Positions 43,879 to 52,379 of a stretch of DNA of 64,000 nucleotides are shown piece after piece. The position numbers and the translations under genes were made by a program. This stretch comes from Sphingomonas hengshuiensis (lineage in GTDB: Bacteria > Pseudomonadota > Alphaproteobacteria > Sphingomonadales > Sphingomonadaceae): contig NZ_CP010836.1 of NCBI RefSeq assembly GCF_000935025.1, positions 2,542,001 through 2,606,000 of the forward strand, read 5' to 3'. How positions within the stretch are numbered: the first letter of the stretch is position 1; each line of letters starts with the position of its first letter. The notes under the pieces are model-generated. The model was not told the DNA's origin and did no database searches. It saw nothing but the letters and a program-made list of their open reading frames with translations.

Positions 43879-43926
43879 GGCAGCTTTCCGATGGTTCTGA
43901 TCCCTGCCTCTAGGGGCAGGCGCGTT

Positions 43927-43943
43927 GCCCATGCAACATGGGC
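43927..43943 (-). terminator. Small hairpin between enoyl-CoA hydratase and trxB
   Basis: GCCCATG and CATGGGC pair with a 3-base loop in the 127-bp gap after the hydratase stop. No T run follows, so it is a weak terminator candidate. Confidence 0.35.
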
Positions 43944-44005
43944 ATCGCTGCCCGGGGCACAATATCGAGGGTCAACAGCTTTGCTGTGCCCCACAATAGC
44001 TGCGC

Positions 44006-44788
44006 TCAATGCCCGGTGAACACCGGCGCGCGCTTCTGGAGGAACGCGGCCACGCCTTCGCGGAAATCCTGCGTCGATGCAGCCAGCGCCTGATGGTCCG
44101 CCTCGACCTCGAGCAGTTCGTCGAGCGACCCCGTCAGCGCAACCGCCACCTGCTTGCGGATCAGCCCCATCGCGACCGTCGGCATCGCCGCCAGCTTGCG
44201 CGCCAGCCCCAGCGCGGTGTCGAACAGCGCGGCATCGTCCACCACCCGCGTCACCAGCCCCGCCGCCAGCGCGTCCTCGGCGGACAGCCGCTCGCCCAGC
44301 AGCGCCATCTCCAGCAGCTTCGCCCGCCCCGCCGCCTTGCCGATCAGCCAGGTCGCGCCGGCATCGGGGACCAGCCCGATATTGGCGAAGGCAAGCAACA
44401 GGTACGACGATCGCGCCGCGACGACGATGTCCCCCGCCAGCGCAAACGCCGCCCCCGCCCCCGCCGCCGCGCCGTTGATCGCCGTCACGACGGGCACAGG
44501 CAGTTCGGCATAGGCGCGGGTCAGCGGGTTGTAATGATCGCGCAGCGAATCGCTCAGGTCACGCTGCGCCATTGCTGCTGCGGTGGCGGCAAGATCGGCT
44601 CCGGCGCAGAAGGCCCGCCCCTCGCCGGTGACGAGCACGGCACGCGCCCCCGCCGCCACGGCCTCGCCCAGCGTAGCGCGCCACAGGTCGAGCATTTCGG
44701 CGGTCAGCGCGTTGAGCCGGTCGGGCCGGTTCAGCCGCACCACCGCGACGGTGCCGTCCAGCGCCCACACTATCGACGGTGCTTCCAT
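44006..44788 (-). CDS. Enoyl-CoA hydratase/isomerase family protein
   Basis: A 260-residue crotonase-fold enzyme. Oxyanion-hole segments are CAGADLAA and AAAGAGAAFALAGD; the second catalytic Glu of true hydratases is replaced in NIGLVPDAGATWLIG by the Asp-bearing pattern found in PaaG-like isomerases. It therefore may isomerise rather than hydrate. GGAGAGG precedes the ATG at 44788. It follows the acyl-CoA racemase gene by 34 bases and is likely cotranscribed with it for branched or aromatic acyl-CoA degradation. Confidence 0.85.
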   Translation of the reverse strand: MEAPSIVWALDGTVAVVRLNRPDRLNALTAEMLDLWRATLGEAVAAGARAVLVTGEGRAFCAGADLAATAAAMAQRDLSDSLRDHYNPLTRAYAELPVPVVTAINGAAAGAGAAFALAGDIVVAARSSYLLLAFANIGLVPDAGATWLIGKAAGRAKLLEMALLGERLSAEDALAAGLVTRVVDDAALFDTALGLARKLAAMPTVAMGLIRKQVAVALTGSLDELLEVEADHQALAASTQDFREGVAAFLQKRAPVFTGH

Positions 44789-44822
44789 GATCCTCTCCTG
44801 CATGCTCTGGCTGTCCCTTACG

Positions 44823-45908
44823 TCAACGGCAACCGCTGCGCCAGCGGGCGAGCAGCGCGGCGCCGTCGCTGTCCCCCGTCCCGATCCGCGCCGGGGTCCG
44901 CGACAGCCGCGGCGCAGGCGCAGGCTGGCGGCGGCCCTGATGCTCGACGAACAGGTCGCGGGCGACGGCGTGCGGATGCTCCGCCGCCTCGGCGAAGGAG
45001 AGGATGGGCGCCACACAGGCGTCCAGCGGCTCCAGCAGCGCCGCCCAATCGTCCCGACTGCGAGTAGCGAACCGCTCCGCCAGCGCAGCACGAAGCTCGG
45101 CGGGCAGCACTGCGCCGCGATTGCGGAAGCCTTCGGGCAGGTCCAGCGCAGCGACCAGCGCCTCCCAAAAGGGCTGTTCCAGCGCCCCCACCGCGACATG
45201 CCGCCCATCGGCACAGGCATAGCTGTCGTAAAAGGGCTGGGCGCCGCCCAACAGGCTGTCGTTCCGCCCGGCGGGCAGGCGCATCCCGTGGAACATCGCA
45301 GTCAGCGCGACAGTGCCGTCCAGGATCGCGGCGTCGATCACCTGCCCTTTGCCCGACCGGCTACGCTCGACCAGCGCCGCGCAGACCCCGAACGCCGCCA
45401 TCGCCGCGCCGCCGCCCATGTCGCCGATCAGGTTGAGCGGCGGCGTCGGCGCCTCGCCGGGCCGCCCGATCCCCTCCAGCGCGCCGCTGAGCGCGATATA
45501 GGTGATGTCATGCCCCGCCCGCTGCGCCAGCGGCCCGTCCTGCCCCCATCCGGTGAGCCGGACATAGACCAGCCTCGGATGGGCGGCGAGCATCGCCTCC
45601 GGCCCCAGCCCCAGCCGCTCCAGCACGCCGGGCCGAAACGGGTCGATCAGCACATCGGCGGCATGGATGGCCTCGCGGACCGCGGCGGCGCCCTCGGGGG
45701 TCTTGAGATCGGCGGCAAGGGTCGCCTTGCCCCGCCCCGTCACCGGATCGGCATAAACCTCATACCCCGGCCGCGCGACCCGCAGCACCTCCGCCCCGAA
45801 ATCGGCGAGCAGCATCCCCAACGTGGGGCCGGGGCCGATCCCCTCCAGCTCGACGACGCGGATGCCGTCGAGCGGGCGTGCCGATTCGGGTTGTTCCTGT
45901 GGATGCAT
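44823..45908 (-). CDS. CoA-transferase family III / alpha-methylacyl-CoA racemase
   Basis: A 361-residue protein of the CaiB/BaiF family. It opens with LDGIRVVELEGIGPGPTLGMLLADFGAEVLRV and contains the Asp-bearing LIDPFRPGVLERLGLGP and GHDITYIALSGAL segments. These match alpha-methylacyl-CoA racemases more closely than oxalate/formyl-CoA transferases, because His and Asp follow in the racemase pattern (GHDITY). The ATG at 45908 has GGAGAGGG upstream. It is first of a two-gene unit with the hydratase. Confidence 0.85.
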   Translation of the reverse strand: MHPQEQPESARPLDGIRVVELEGIGPGPTLGMLLADFGAEVLRVARPGYEVYADPVTGRGKATLAADLKTPEGAAAVREAIHAADVLIDPFRPGVLERLGLGPEAMLAAHPRLVYVRLTGWGQDGPLAQRAGHDITYIALSGALEGIGRPGEAPTPPLNLIGDMGGGAAMAAFGVCAALVERSRSGKGQVIDAAILDGTVALTAMFHGMRLPAGRNDSLLGGAQPFYDSYACADGRHVAVGALEQPFWEALVAALDLPEGFRNRGAVLPAELRAALAERFATRSRDDWAALLEPLDACVAPILSFAEAAEHPHAVARDLFVEHQGRRQPAPAPRLSRTPARIGTGDSDGAALLARWRSGCR

Positions 45909-46045
45909 CAGCCCTCTCCGCCGCGCGTTTGCCGCGCCTGGAGACAAAGTGCGCACGGCCATCGCGGCGGCGCAAGATCGGACTTGTGCATGGTAGCGGA
46001 GGCCCGCTGCACGCAATCCCCCAGATGGCGGCTAAGGATCAGCGC

Positions 46046-46579
46046 CTAACGCACCCCCTGCCCCACCGCCGCCCACCATGCCTGCCACCCCCGCGCGATC
46101 ACGGTATTGCGGGTGCAGGTGTCGAGGTCGGATCGAGGAACGATGGCAAACCCACCGCCTGCAGCAGGATCGCCGGCGGGATCGGCAGCGGCGGGCACTC
46201 CCGCGTGTCCGCCACCACCTTGACCGTCTCCGGGCGCCCCCCGCCGCATCCGCTCAGCATAGCGAGCGGCAAGAGCCAGATTGTCGGCAAGCTGCGTCTG
46301 GATATCATGCTGGGTTTCCTTTGCGATTGCGTCGTCCCGCGCGCGCACCGCGGCGACATGCTCCAGGTCGGCGACCTTAGCCTCCGCAGTTCCACGCTTG
46401 AATTCGGCAATGGTCAGCCGGTGGCGGTCCTGCTCGCCCGTGAACTGGCTATGCCAATGCTGCGCGTCCGCCTTGGCGATCAGCAGCGCGATCGTCAGGG
46501 CAAGCACCGCCGCCCCCAGCATGCCGGCCATGATCTGCATCGCCTTGCCGCGTGCCATGTCGATGACCCCGCCCATCAT
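46046..46579 (-). CDS. Spanin-like (Rz-like) phage lysis protein
   Basis: A 177-residue protein with one N-terminal membrane helix (IMAGMLGAAVLALTIALLI), then a periplasmic alpha-helical stretch rich in Ala/Glu/Arg and a Gly-rich linker. This topology and its place after lysozyme and holin genes match inner-membrane spanins that fuse the inner and outer membranes at lysis. Sequence similarity is not recognisable, so the call is by position and shape. The start ATG at 46579 overlaps the previous stop codon; ATG at 46576 or 46558 is also possible. Confidence 0.55.
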   Translation of the reverse strand: MMGGVIDMARGKAMQIMAGMLGAAVLALTIALLIAKADAQHWHSQFTGEQDRHRLTIAEFKRGTAEAKVADLEHVAAVRARDDAIAKETQHDIQTQLADNLALAARYAERMRRGAPGDGQGGGGHAGVPAAADPAGDPAAGGGFAIVPRSDLDTCTRNTVIARGWQAWWAAVGQGVR

Positions 46580-46857
46580 TCCTCTTCCGGATCGGGCCAC
46601 TCTACCCCGAGTTGCAAGGTGGCGCCCGCTCGCAACGCCGGGCCGTCCTCGGGCTCGACATAGTACCCGACATTACCACCCGGCCCGAGAAAGGCGCATA
46701 CGCGCTTCCCGTAGCGATCATATCGGTCGCGCGGATAAAAGGTCCCACCGGGACCCAGCGGGGGTTCGAAAATGCTTTCCGCCCACGCGATATAAGCGTC
46801 ACAGGCGAGCGGATCGTCCCAGGTCAACATCATGCTAGGCATCGAATTTCCTTTCAA
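46576..46857 (-). CDS. Hypothetical phage protein
   Basis: A 93-residue acidic protein I do not recognise. It is rich in Pro, Gly, Tyr and Trp (EPPLGPGGTFYPRDRYDRYG; GPGGNVGYYVEPEDGPAL), with no signal or membrane segment. Its last codons overlap the spanin-like gene and its first overlap the end of the upstream gene, so it belongs to the late transcript. Function unknown. Confidence 0.6.
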   Translation of the reverse strand: MKGNSMPSMMLTWDDPLACDAYIAWAESIFEPPLGPGGTFYPRDRYDRYGKRVCAFLGPGGNVGYYVEPEDGPALRAGATLQLGVEWPDPEEE

Positions 46858-47585
46858 CGTAGCAGGCGAGTTAGTTGCACGGCTTGGTTGGCGGTTAGAG
46901 GCTGCATCACCAGAACGTCCGCAATCACGCCTGGCCAGAAAGCACCGGCTATTGAGGTCGAAGAGGCCCCAAACCTTAGGCGGACATTCCCCGTTCCAGC
47001 CAACCTACCGGTTCCGGTTACCAGCGGACCACCGTTGACCTGCACGGCATTAGCGCCATCTGCAAATACGCTGCGGATAACGAAAGGCCCGCCGCTGAAG
47101 TCCGTTCCATCATCACGAACCGTCGTGTTCGTGGTGCCATCGGGGACATTGATCCCCGCGCGATTCACGCCAGCGGGCACACTTTTCTGCACCCGCCGTG
47201 AATTTGACGCCGAGGTCCCACCCGAACTGAATACCACAAGCGTTCCGGTGTCCGCGAGTGAGGGCTGCATGACGCGAGTCCACACCTCATATGGCGCAGA
47301 ACCAGAGAACAGCGGCGACGGCGTCAGCTCCACATAGTCGTCAGTCCCATCAAAGCCGGCGCCGGGAAAACCAGCATAGCTGTTTGGCGACCAGATTGGT
47401 TTGAAGCCTGCGGTAGTCTGAGTCACCTTGTAGCCGGCGATCATATCGGTCCATGACCGTATCGCCGCGCCGTCCAGCTCCATAAGGTCCGGGCGAGTCG
47501 CAGACCAATGCGCGATCAGCGACGCACCAAGCAGACGGCGCGGCGTCATCCTATCCAGCACCAGCTGGCGGACAGCGGGATGCAT
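46854..47585 (-). CDS. Phage structural protein, LamG-like
   Basis: A 243-residue protein with a concanavalin/LamG-like beta-sandwich pattern: WSATRPDLMELDG, then GFDGTDDYVELTPSPLF, and repeated FADGANAVQVNGG. Such domains decorate phage tails or fibres and may bind sugars. The ATG at 47585 overlaps the stop of the upstream gene (TAATG). The exact role (tail accessory or fibre tip) is inferred. Confidence 0.55.
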   Translation of the reverse strand: MHPAVRQLVLDRMTPRRLLGASLIAHWSATRPDLMELDGAAIRSWTDMIAGYKVTQTTAGFKPIWSPNSYAGFPGAGFDGTDDYVELTPSPLFSGSAPYEVWTRVMQPSLADTGTLVVFSSGGTSASNSRRVQKSVPAGVNRAGINVPDGTTNTTVRDDGTDFSGGPFVIRSVFADGANAVQVNGGPLVTGTGRLAGTGNVRLRFGASSTSIAGAFWPGVIADVLVMQPLTANQAVQLTRLLR

Positions 47586-48169
47586 TACAGCACGATCCCG
47601 TACAACAGCACCTGGCGCGCGACAGCGGTCGGCGTGAAGCCCGCGACGGTCTGCAACCCGCAATAGATGCTGGAGGTCACCAGCTTGATATCGATGTCGA
47701 CATTCGGCGTCTTCACGTACAGCGCCGCGCCGAGGTCGACAGGCGTCCCGAGCGAGATCGATCCGCGATAGGGGGTCAGGTCGGCACTGGAGAGCGCCCA
47801 TGTATCGTTGTCGACCCACGCCGTTGGCGCCGCGCCATAGCATTGCAGCGTATAGCCGCCCTCGCTCGCCTGGAGCGCAGTGGCATCGATCTTGACGATT
47901 GCAGTCAGGATGCGGATCAACGCCCCCGCCGGCACCGCGCCGCCATCGGCATAGGTGAAGGCGAACTCCTTCGCGACGTCGATCAGGTCCCCCGCCAAAT
48001 AGGCCGCAGCCGCCGGGGTGAAGCTAGCCGAGGCAGTGATGCCCGTCGGGGCCATGGGAATGCCGGTCTCCCGAGAGCCCTCAACCCATGGCTGCCCGAT
48101 CCCGCCAGTGCCCAACGACACCGGCACGGCCCCACTATAGATATGCGGTCCAACTCTGGTCTCGCTCAC
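47585..48169 (-). CDS. Hypothetical phage protein
   Basis: A 194-residue protein of unknown function. The sequence is rich in small residues and has alternating hydrophobics (VPAGALIRILTAIVKIDATAL; GISLGTPVDLGAALYVKTP) typical of beta-rich phage structural proteins. It uses a GTG start at 48169 that overlaps the lysozyme stop codon, so it is translationally coupled to it. There is no signal peptide. Confidence 0.6.
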   Translation of the reverse strand: MSETRVGPHIYSGAVPVSLGTGGIGQPWVEGSRETGIPMAPTGITASASFTPAAAAYLAGDLIDVAKEFAFTYADGGAVPAGALIRILTAIVKIDATALQASEGGYTLQCYGAAPTAWVDNDTWALSSADLTPYRGSISLGTPVDLGAALYVKTPNVDIDIKLVTSSIYCGLQTVAGFTPTAVARQVLLYGIVL

Positions 48170-48783
48170 TTGCCGTCTCCCTTGGAAGAATTGATGCCCT
48201 GCAGGCATTCCGCCCGCTCGCGCTCGCGCCGCAGCCGCAGCCCGCGCACCTCGCGACCCCCGGCCTTGGTCCACATCAGGAAAGCGTCGCACCCGCCGCG
48301 CCAGTCGCCGGCGCTGAACCGCCGCGCCGCGGTCGACCGGCAAAAGCCGTGCACACCGATGTTGTAGGCAAGCGACACAGCCGCCACGCGCGGCCCCTCC
48401 CTGCCCTCGCCGCGCAGCCACGGCGTACAGGCCAGCACCGGCTCGGCATGCGCGACCAGCTCGCGCTCCAGCAGCGCCGCGCACTGCGCCTCGGTATAGG
48501 TCTGCCCGATCCGCACGCCGCGCGTGATGCCGTCGCACGCCGTCGCCACCCCGACGATGTCGAGATAGGCTTTCAGGTGCTGCGGCCCGGATACATGGCG
48601 CACCGTCACGGTCGACGTGACGGGGTCGGCCTGCGCCTTCACCATGCGGCCGCTTTCCTCGCGCGGCACCAGCACCAGCAACGCCATCGCCGCGCCGACG
48701 CCAACGACCTCGGCCAGCGTCCGCCGCGGCGTCGACTTGGCCGTCGCTGCCGCTGCGGCTATGCGCCCCCGCGGCTCAGTCAT
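48166..48783 (-). CDS. Phage lysozyme homologue (GH24) with SAR-type anchor; usual catalytic Glu missing
   Basis: A 205-residue endolysin-like protein. Residues ~22-40 are a weak, Ala/Gly-rich hydrophobic stretch (LAEVVGVGAAMALLVLVP) of the kind that lets SAR endolysins use the Sec system. The GH24 active-site pattern E-x8-D-x5-T is recognisable as ...LKAYLDIVGVATACDG with Asp75 and Thr81, but the position of the catalytic Glu (nine before the Asp) is Gly66. The later core SLAYNIGVHGFCRSTAARRF is conserved. Either another acid takes over or activity is lost. It overlaps the holin-like gene start and stop. Confidence 0.8.
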   Translation of the reverse strand: MTEPRGRIAAAAATAKSTPRRTLAEVVGVGAAMALLVLVPREESGRMVKAQADPVTSTVTVRHVSGPQHLKAYLDIVGVATACDGITRGVRIGQTYTEAQCAALLERELVAHAEPVLACTPWLRGEGREGPRVAAVSLAYNIGVHGFCRSTAARRFSAGDWRGGCDAFLMWTKAGGREVRGLRLRRERERAECLQGINSSKGDGK

Positions 48784-49033
48784 GACGCTCGCCCTGCTTC
48801 CACAGCCGCACGAGCACGATCGCCACTGTGAGCGCCGGCCCCAGCAACGGCGGCACCCATCCGCGCAACTCGGGCGGCAGCGCGGCGATCACCTGCACCA
48901 GCGTATCCGGCGCCGCGAGCAGATAGGTTGCGACCACACCCAGCAGCGCGGCAATCCGCACTGACCAGAACTTCCACGCCAGGCGCCAGTTATCGACCAG
49001 TCGCGCCGTCAGGCGCTCCAGCAAAGCACGCAT
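48776..49033 (-). CDS. Holin-like membrane protein
   Basis: An 85-residue protein with two hydrophobic segments (SVRIAALLGVVATYLLAA; PPLLGPALTVAIVLVRLW) and a charged C-terminus, typical of class II holins. It overlaps the lysozyme gene by eight bases. Holins time the release or activation of endolysin by pore formation in the inner membrane. The call rests on size, topology and position. Confidence 0.65.
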   Translation of the reverse strand: MRALLERLTARLVDNWRLAWKFWSVRIAALLGVVATYLLAAPDTLVQVIAALPPELRGWVPPLLGPALTVAIVLVRLWKQGERHD

Positions 49034-49058
49034 CCTTGATCCTTTCAGAAGGTCCCGG

Positions 49059-49385
49059 TCAGGCCCCGGGTTTGCGAAGCCAGCTCGTAAGCCAGGCCGT
49101 CAGGTCCATCTTGTCCGCCGCGCGCAACAGCCCCTCCGCGAAGGAAAGGCCAACGAACCCCAGCAGCGCGCCGATCGCCCCCGCGCTGTCCTGCGGCAGC
49201 GCCCACCACGCCAACAGCGGCGGCGTGCCGTAAAAGCCACAGGTGACGCATCCGAACAGCAGCCACGCCGATTTGCGCAGCGATTCCGCCGGGCGGAACA
49301 ACAGCCGCGTGATGCCACCGCACAGCGCCGCCAGCGCTATCCGCGCCTGCGCCACCATCGCCGGATCGAATGCCCCCGGCTCCAT
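49059..49385 (-). CDS. Small phage membrane protein, possibly holin or antiholin
   Basis: A 108-residue protein with three weak to strong hydrophobic segments (QARIALAALCGGITRLL, AWLLFGCVTCGFYGTPPLLAWWAL, GAIGALLGFVGLSFAEGLL). It lies directly before the holin-like gene in the lysis block. The upper start overlaps the stop of the next gene. It may be a phage holin of another class; not recognised by sequence. Confidence 0.55.
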   Translation of the reverse strand: MEPGAFDPAMVAQARIALAALCGGITRLLFRPAESLRKSAWLLFGCVTCGFYGTPPLLAWWALPQDSAGAIGALLGFVGLSFAEGLLRAADKMDLTAWLTSWLRKPGA

Positions 49386-49841
49386 CTAACGCCCCCGATC
49401 ACGGTGGAGCCCAGCGCCAGACCGATCGCGGAAGCCAGCAATGCGAATGACCAGCCCATCGATCCAGCCCCCCGCCACTGCGCATTGCACCACGAACCCC
49501 GCGTTGAGGATCAGCGCATAGGCCGTCCAGTCGAAGCCCCCCTGCGTCATCGACATCACGAAATGCGCCGGCATCAATGCCATGGACACGATCCCCACGA
49601 GCTGCGCCCGCCAGCTCGCCTCACGCTGCAGCAACACCATGCAGGTGACGGCAATCGCAAGATCGGTTGTCGTCATCACCGCTACCAGCCAACTTTTGGC
49701 CAGCACGCACCATGCCATCGATACCACCGCCCAACAGAGCAGCAGCAGCGCGCCCAGGCGCCCGCGCGAGTCATGGCACAACAGCCACCGCCGCTGCGCC
49801 GCCAGCGCAGCAAGGAAGGTCACGAGAAGCCCGATGTCCAT
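49386..49841 (-). CDS. Phage membrane protein, unknown
   Basis: A 151-residue protein with about four membrane helices (LLVTFLAALAA, LGALLLLCWAVVSMAWCVLA, VMTTTDLAIAVTCMVLL, LVGIVSMALMPAHFVMSM). It has no recognised family. It sits between the 60-residue coding sequence and the small membrane protein in the lysis block. Three membrane proteins in a row upstream of the lysozyme are more than a simple holin system needs. Confidence 0.55.
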   Translation of the reverse strand: MDIGLLVTFLAALAAQRRWLLCHDSRGRLGALLLLCWAVVSMAWCVLAKSWLVAVMTTTDLAIAVTCMVLLQREASWRAQLVGIVSMALMPAHFVMSMTQGGFDWTAYALILNAGFVVQCAVAGGWIDGLVIRIAGFRDRSGAGLHRDRGR

Positions 49842-49847
49842 GGGGAC

Positions 49848-50030
49848 TTACTCGCCGTCGGGTTTAGGGGGCGTCTTCGGCGCAGCCAGCGCCAGCGTTT
49901 CGTCATCCAGCCCCATGTCGGGGCCATGCATCTCCAGTGCGGAGGCCAGCGTCCGGTGCAGCACGGCAACCGCCGCCTCGACACGGTGAAGGTCCGCCTT
50001 GATCCGGCGGACCGTTGCAGCTTTCGGCAT
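49848..50030 (-). CDS. Small helical phage protein
   Basis: A 60-residue protein: KAATVRRIKADLHRVEAAVAVL forms a charged amphipathic helix, followed by an acidic tail ending PKPDGE. No known family. The ATG is preceded by GGAGAA. It is short but has good spacing from its neighbours, which supports it as real. Confidence 0.5.
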   Translation of the reverse strand: MPKAATVRRIKADLHRVEAAVAVLHRTLASALEMHGPDMGLDDETLALAAPKTPPKPDGE

Positions 50031-50051
50031 CGGTATTCTCCTCTGGTTGAA

Positions 50052-50420
50052 TTATTCCGCCTGTGCGCGCCAGGCGGCCCATTCGTCGCGCGGCACGGTG
50101 ACGACGCCGCCTTCAAGCCGGATGAACTGCACCATGGGCTCGGTCACCGGATTGCCATCGGCATCCAGCGCCTGCTCCCCGGTCTCCGGCTCGAGCACGG
50201 GGCGATCGAACATGCCGATGCGCGTCCGCCAATCGCCGTCGTCGCCGATGTAGGAACGTCGGTCGCTGCCCTCGCACCACGCCGAAAAGGCTTCGCGGCC
50301 AATGGTTTTTTGTTCCAGCGTAATGGGATGTTCCAGCGTCACCGTCTCGGCATCGAATCCCGCGATCTTGCGCCGCACATTGCCCGGCCCGTACGCCGAT
50401 TTTCCTATTACAGGTTCCAT
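50052..50420 (-). CDS. Hypothetical phage protein downstream of the tailspike
   Basis: A 122-residue soluble acidic protein of unknown function. It contains DRRSYIGDDGDWRTRIGMF and repeated Glu/Asp-rich turns, and ends WAAWRAQAE. GAAGGGGACACC stands directly before the ATG. It follows the tailspike gene by ten bases, so it may be a tail-fibre chaperone or assembly factor; this is inference from position only. Confidence 0.55.
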   Translation of the reverse strand: MEPVIGKSAYGPGNVRRKIAGFDAETVTLEHPITLEQKTIGREAFSAWCEGSDRRSYIGDDGDWRTRIGMFDRPVLEPETGEQALDADGNPVTEPMVQFIRLEGGVVTVPRDEWAAWRAQAE

Positions 50421-50430
50421 GGTGTCCCCT

Positions 50431-52341
50431 TCACGGCAGCATGTGCTGCGCGGTTTTCATGTTGGTGATCAGGGAGGCGATGGCAGCGCGCGCCTCGGTA
50501 TCGACGGTGCTGCCACCGGTCGGAGCCGTCACCGCCGCCGCGCGGACCATGCCGATCACGCCGTTGGGCTGAAACGCCCCGCCCGCGACGATCCATCCGG
50601 CGGGATCGCCAACACCGCCGTCGATATGCGTGATCAGCGATCCATTGGCATAGCCGGTGGCGCTTCCGGGCGCTGCCGACAGAAAGACCATGCGCGACCA
50701 GCCATGATAGCCCCCGCCATAGGTGGCCTCGCGCTGGAATTTCAGTTCCTGAAATGCCTGCGAAGTATCGAAGTCCAGGCGCCCGTTGGGCTGGCCCGCG
50801 TGCGGATAGGCGCCGCCGCCCGGATCATAGCCGTCATATTTGATCAGCCAGTTCGACGAGGGATAGATCATGCAGTTGCGGATTCGCGATCCGGTGTTCG
50901 CCGATCGCGCGCCACTGACGATGTACAGCCCCTCGCCCGAGGTATAGGGGTCGCCATCCTCCTGCCCCAGCTCGTCGTAGAAGCTGAAATCCTCGATATT
51001 GGTCGCCGCATTGTCGAGCAGCACCACAAAATCGCGGTTGGGCACCGTCGTCGTTCCCATGCGCAACGTCCAGTTGCAGCGCCGGCCATGCGCCTTGCGC
51101 AGGTTGGCCTTGGTTCGGGAGAGCCTGAAGTCGCACCGCTCCAGCCAGACGCCGGCGCCCGCGCCATCGATATCGATGCACAGCCCCGTTGCAGGCAGCG
51201 GCGCACCGCGCTTCGGTCTGTCCGTTATGCGTACGCCGATCATCTGCACCGCGGTGCGCGGATCGCCGCCATACAGCGCCGCGAAATGCCCGTTGAGCTC
51301 GCCTCCCAGCACCTGGATGTTGGGCTTGTTCAGCCAGTATGCGCCATCGCCCGTGCACGCATCGATGATCACGCCCGACGTGGTGCCGCTGTCCGCGACG
51401 ATCGCCGTGGCACCGCGCGACCCCTGCTCATAGACGCTGTCGCGCAGGCGCGTCGCGTCGATCTCGGTTCCGCTGCCCTCCGCCTCGATATCGCACGCGG
51501 CCTTGGGCGCCGAGCTGATATAGCCGCCCGCCACGCCGCTATTGGGGGCGTTGCCCGGTTCGGTGAACTTGCAGTTCAGGTGCCGCATCATATTCCCGCC
51601 CACCTGCGAGAATCCGTTGCGGCCGCAATTCGTCGCGCCACAGTTGATGAACAGGGCGGGCTTCCGATCGCTGGCGCCGGTCAGGCCCTCATATTTGTAG
51701 ATGAAGCCGTCGAGCCCGACATTCTTCACCCAGACATTCTCGAACAGCACCTGGTCGCACTCATTGATCCGCACGCCGTCATGCCGGCATTGCCGCCCCG
51801 TATCGCCATAGGGACCGCCGGGAATCTGGTTGGCGATATTGCCGTCCAGCAACAGGTTGGAGACAGAAACCGATGCAATTTCGGTCAGGTTGATATGCGT
51901 CCCGATATCGGCGCGCTGCGCGGCGTTGTAGTTCGGCAGGGCCGTCGTCGGCGTGCCGCTCGCAAAGCCGCCGAAATACTGCCCGGGGGCCGAGCGTATC
52001 GTTGCGAAATTCCCTTCGACGATCAGCCATTCCAGCCCGGTGCCATTGAGGAAGTCTGCCCCCTGGAACGCCTGCCCGCCGCCGCCGGCGATCTGGGCAC
52101 CGAACGAATAGACGGCGCCCGGCCGCAACCGGACATAGCCCCATCCCTGCTCCAGCATCGCGGCATACATTTCCGCGGAAGCCGCGCTGTCCGCCGCGGC
52201 GCCCGCATCGCCGATACCGAGCGCCCCGAAATCCTCCGGTGCCATCGGCGTGGCATTGCCCTTCAGCGCGTTCAGCCATGCGCGGAGCGCAGGCATATTC
52301 ACATCCTGACCATCGGTCAGGATTTGATTGAGGGTCGTCAC
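50431..52341 (-). CDS. Tailspike/receptor-binding protein with right-handed beta-helix
   Basis: A 636-residue protein. The first ~70 residues look like an attachment domain. Most of the rest shows the short, regularly spaced beta-strand and Asn/Gly-turn pattern of a pectate-lyase-like beta-helix (VSVSNLLLDGNIANQ; VLFENVWVKNVGLDG; ALFINCGATNCGRNGFS; VQMIGVRITDR). Such proteins bind and often cut surface polysaccharide at infection. No catalytic set can be named. It lies just downstream of the tail-tip protein, as expected for a host-recognition module. Confidence 0.75.
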   Translation of the reverse strand: MTTLNQILTDGQDVNMPALRAWLNALKGNATPMAPEDFGALGIGDAGAAADSAASAEMYAAMLEQGWGYVRLRPGAVYSFGAQIAGGGGQAFQGADFLNGTGLEWLIVEGNFATIRSAPGQYFGGFASGTPTTALPNYNAAQRADIGTHINLTEIASVSVSNLLLDGNIANQIPGGPYGDTGRQCRHDGVRINECDQVLFENVWVKNVGLDGFIYKYEGLTGASDRKPALFINCGATNCGRNGFSQVGGNMMRHLNCKFTEPGNAPNSGVAGGYISSAPKAACDIEAEGSGTEIDATRLRDSVYEQGSRGATAIVADSGTTSGVIIDACTGDGAYWLNKPNIQVLGGELNGHFAALYGGDPRTAVQMIGVRITDRPKRGAPLPATGLCIDIDGAGAGVWLERCDFRLSRTKANLRKAHGRRCNWTLRMGTTTVPNRDFVVLLDNAATNIEDFSFYDELGQEDGDPYTSGEGLYIVSGARSANTGSRIRNCMIYPSSNWLIKYDGYDPGGGAYPHAGQPNGRLDFDTSQAFQELKFQREATYGGGYHGWSRMVFLSAAPGSATGYANGSLITHIDGGVGDPAGWIVAGGAFQPNGVIGMVRAAAVTAPTGGSTVDTEARAAIASLITNMKTAQHMLP

Positions 52342-52379
52342 GATGATTCCCTTTCATGTGTCCGGTTACGCGCGCCCGA

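Noticed and set aside
45988..46002. TGGTAGCG near the racemase promoter as another LacI-regulon operator
   Set aside because: Only half of the palindrome is present and the second half does not match; no functional link with xylose genes.
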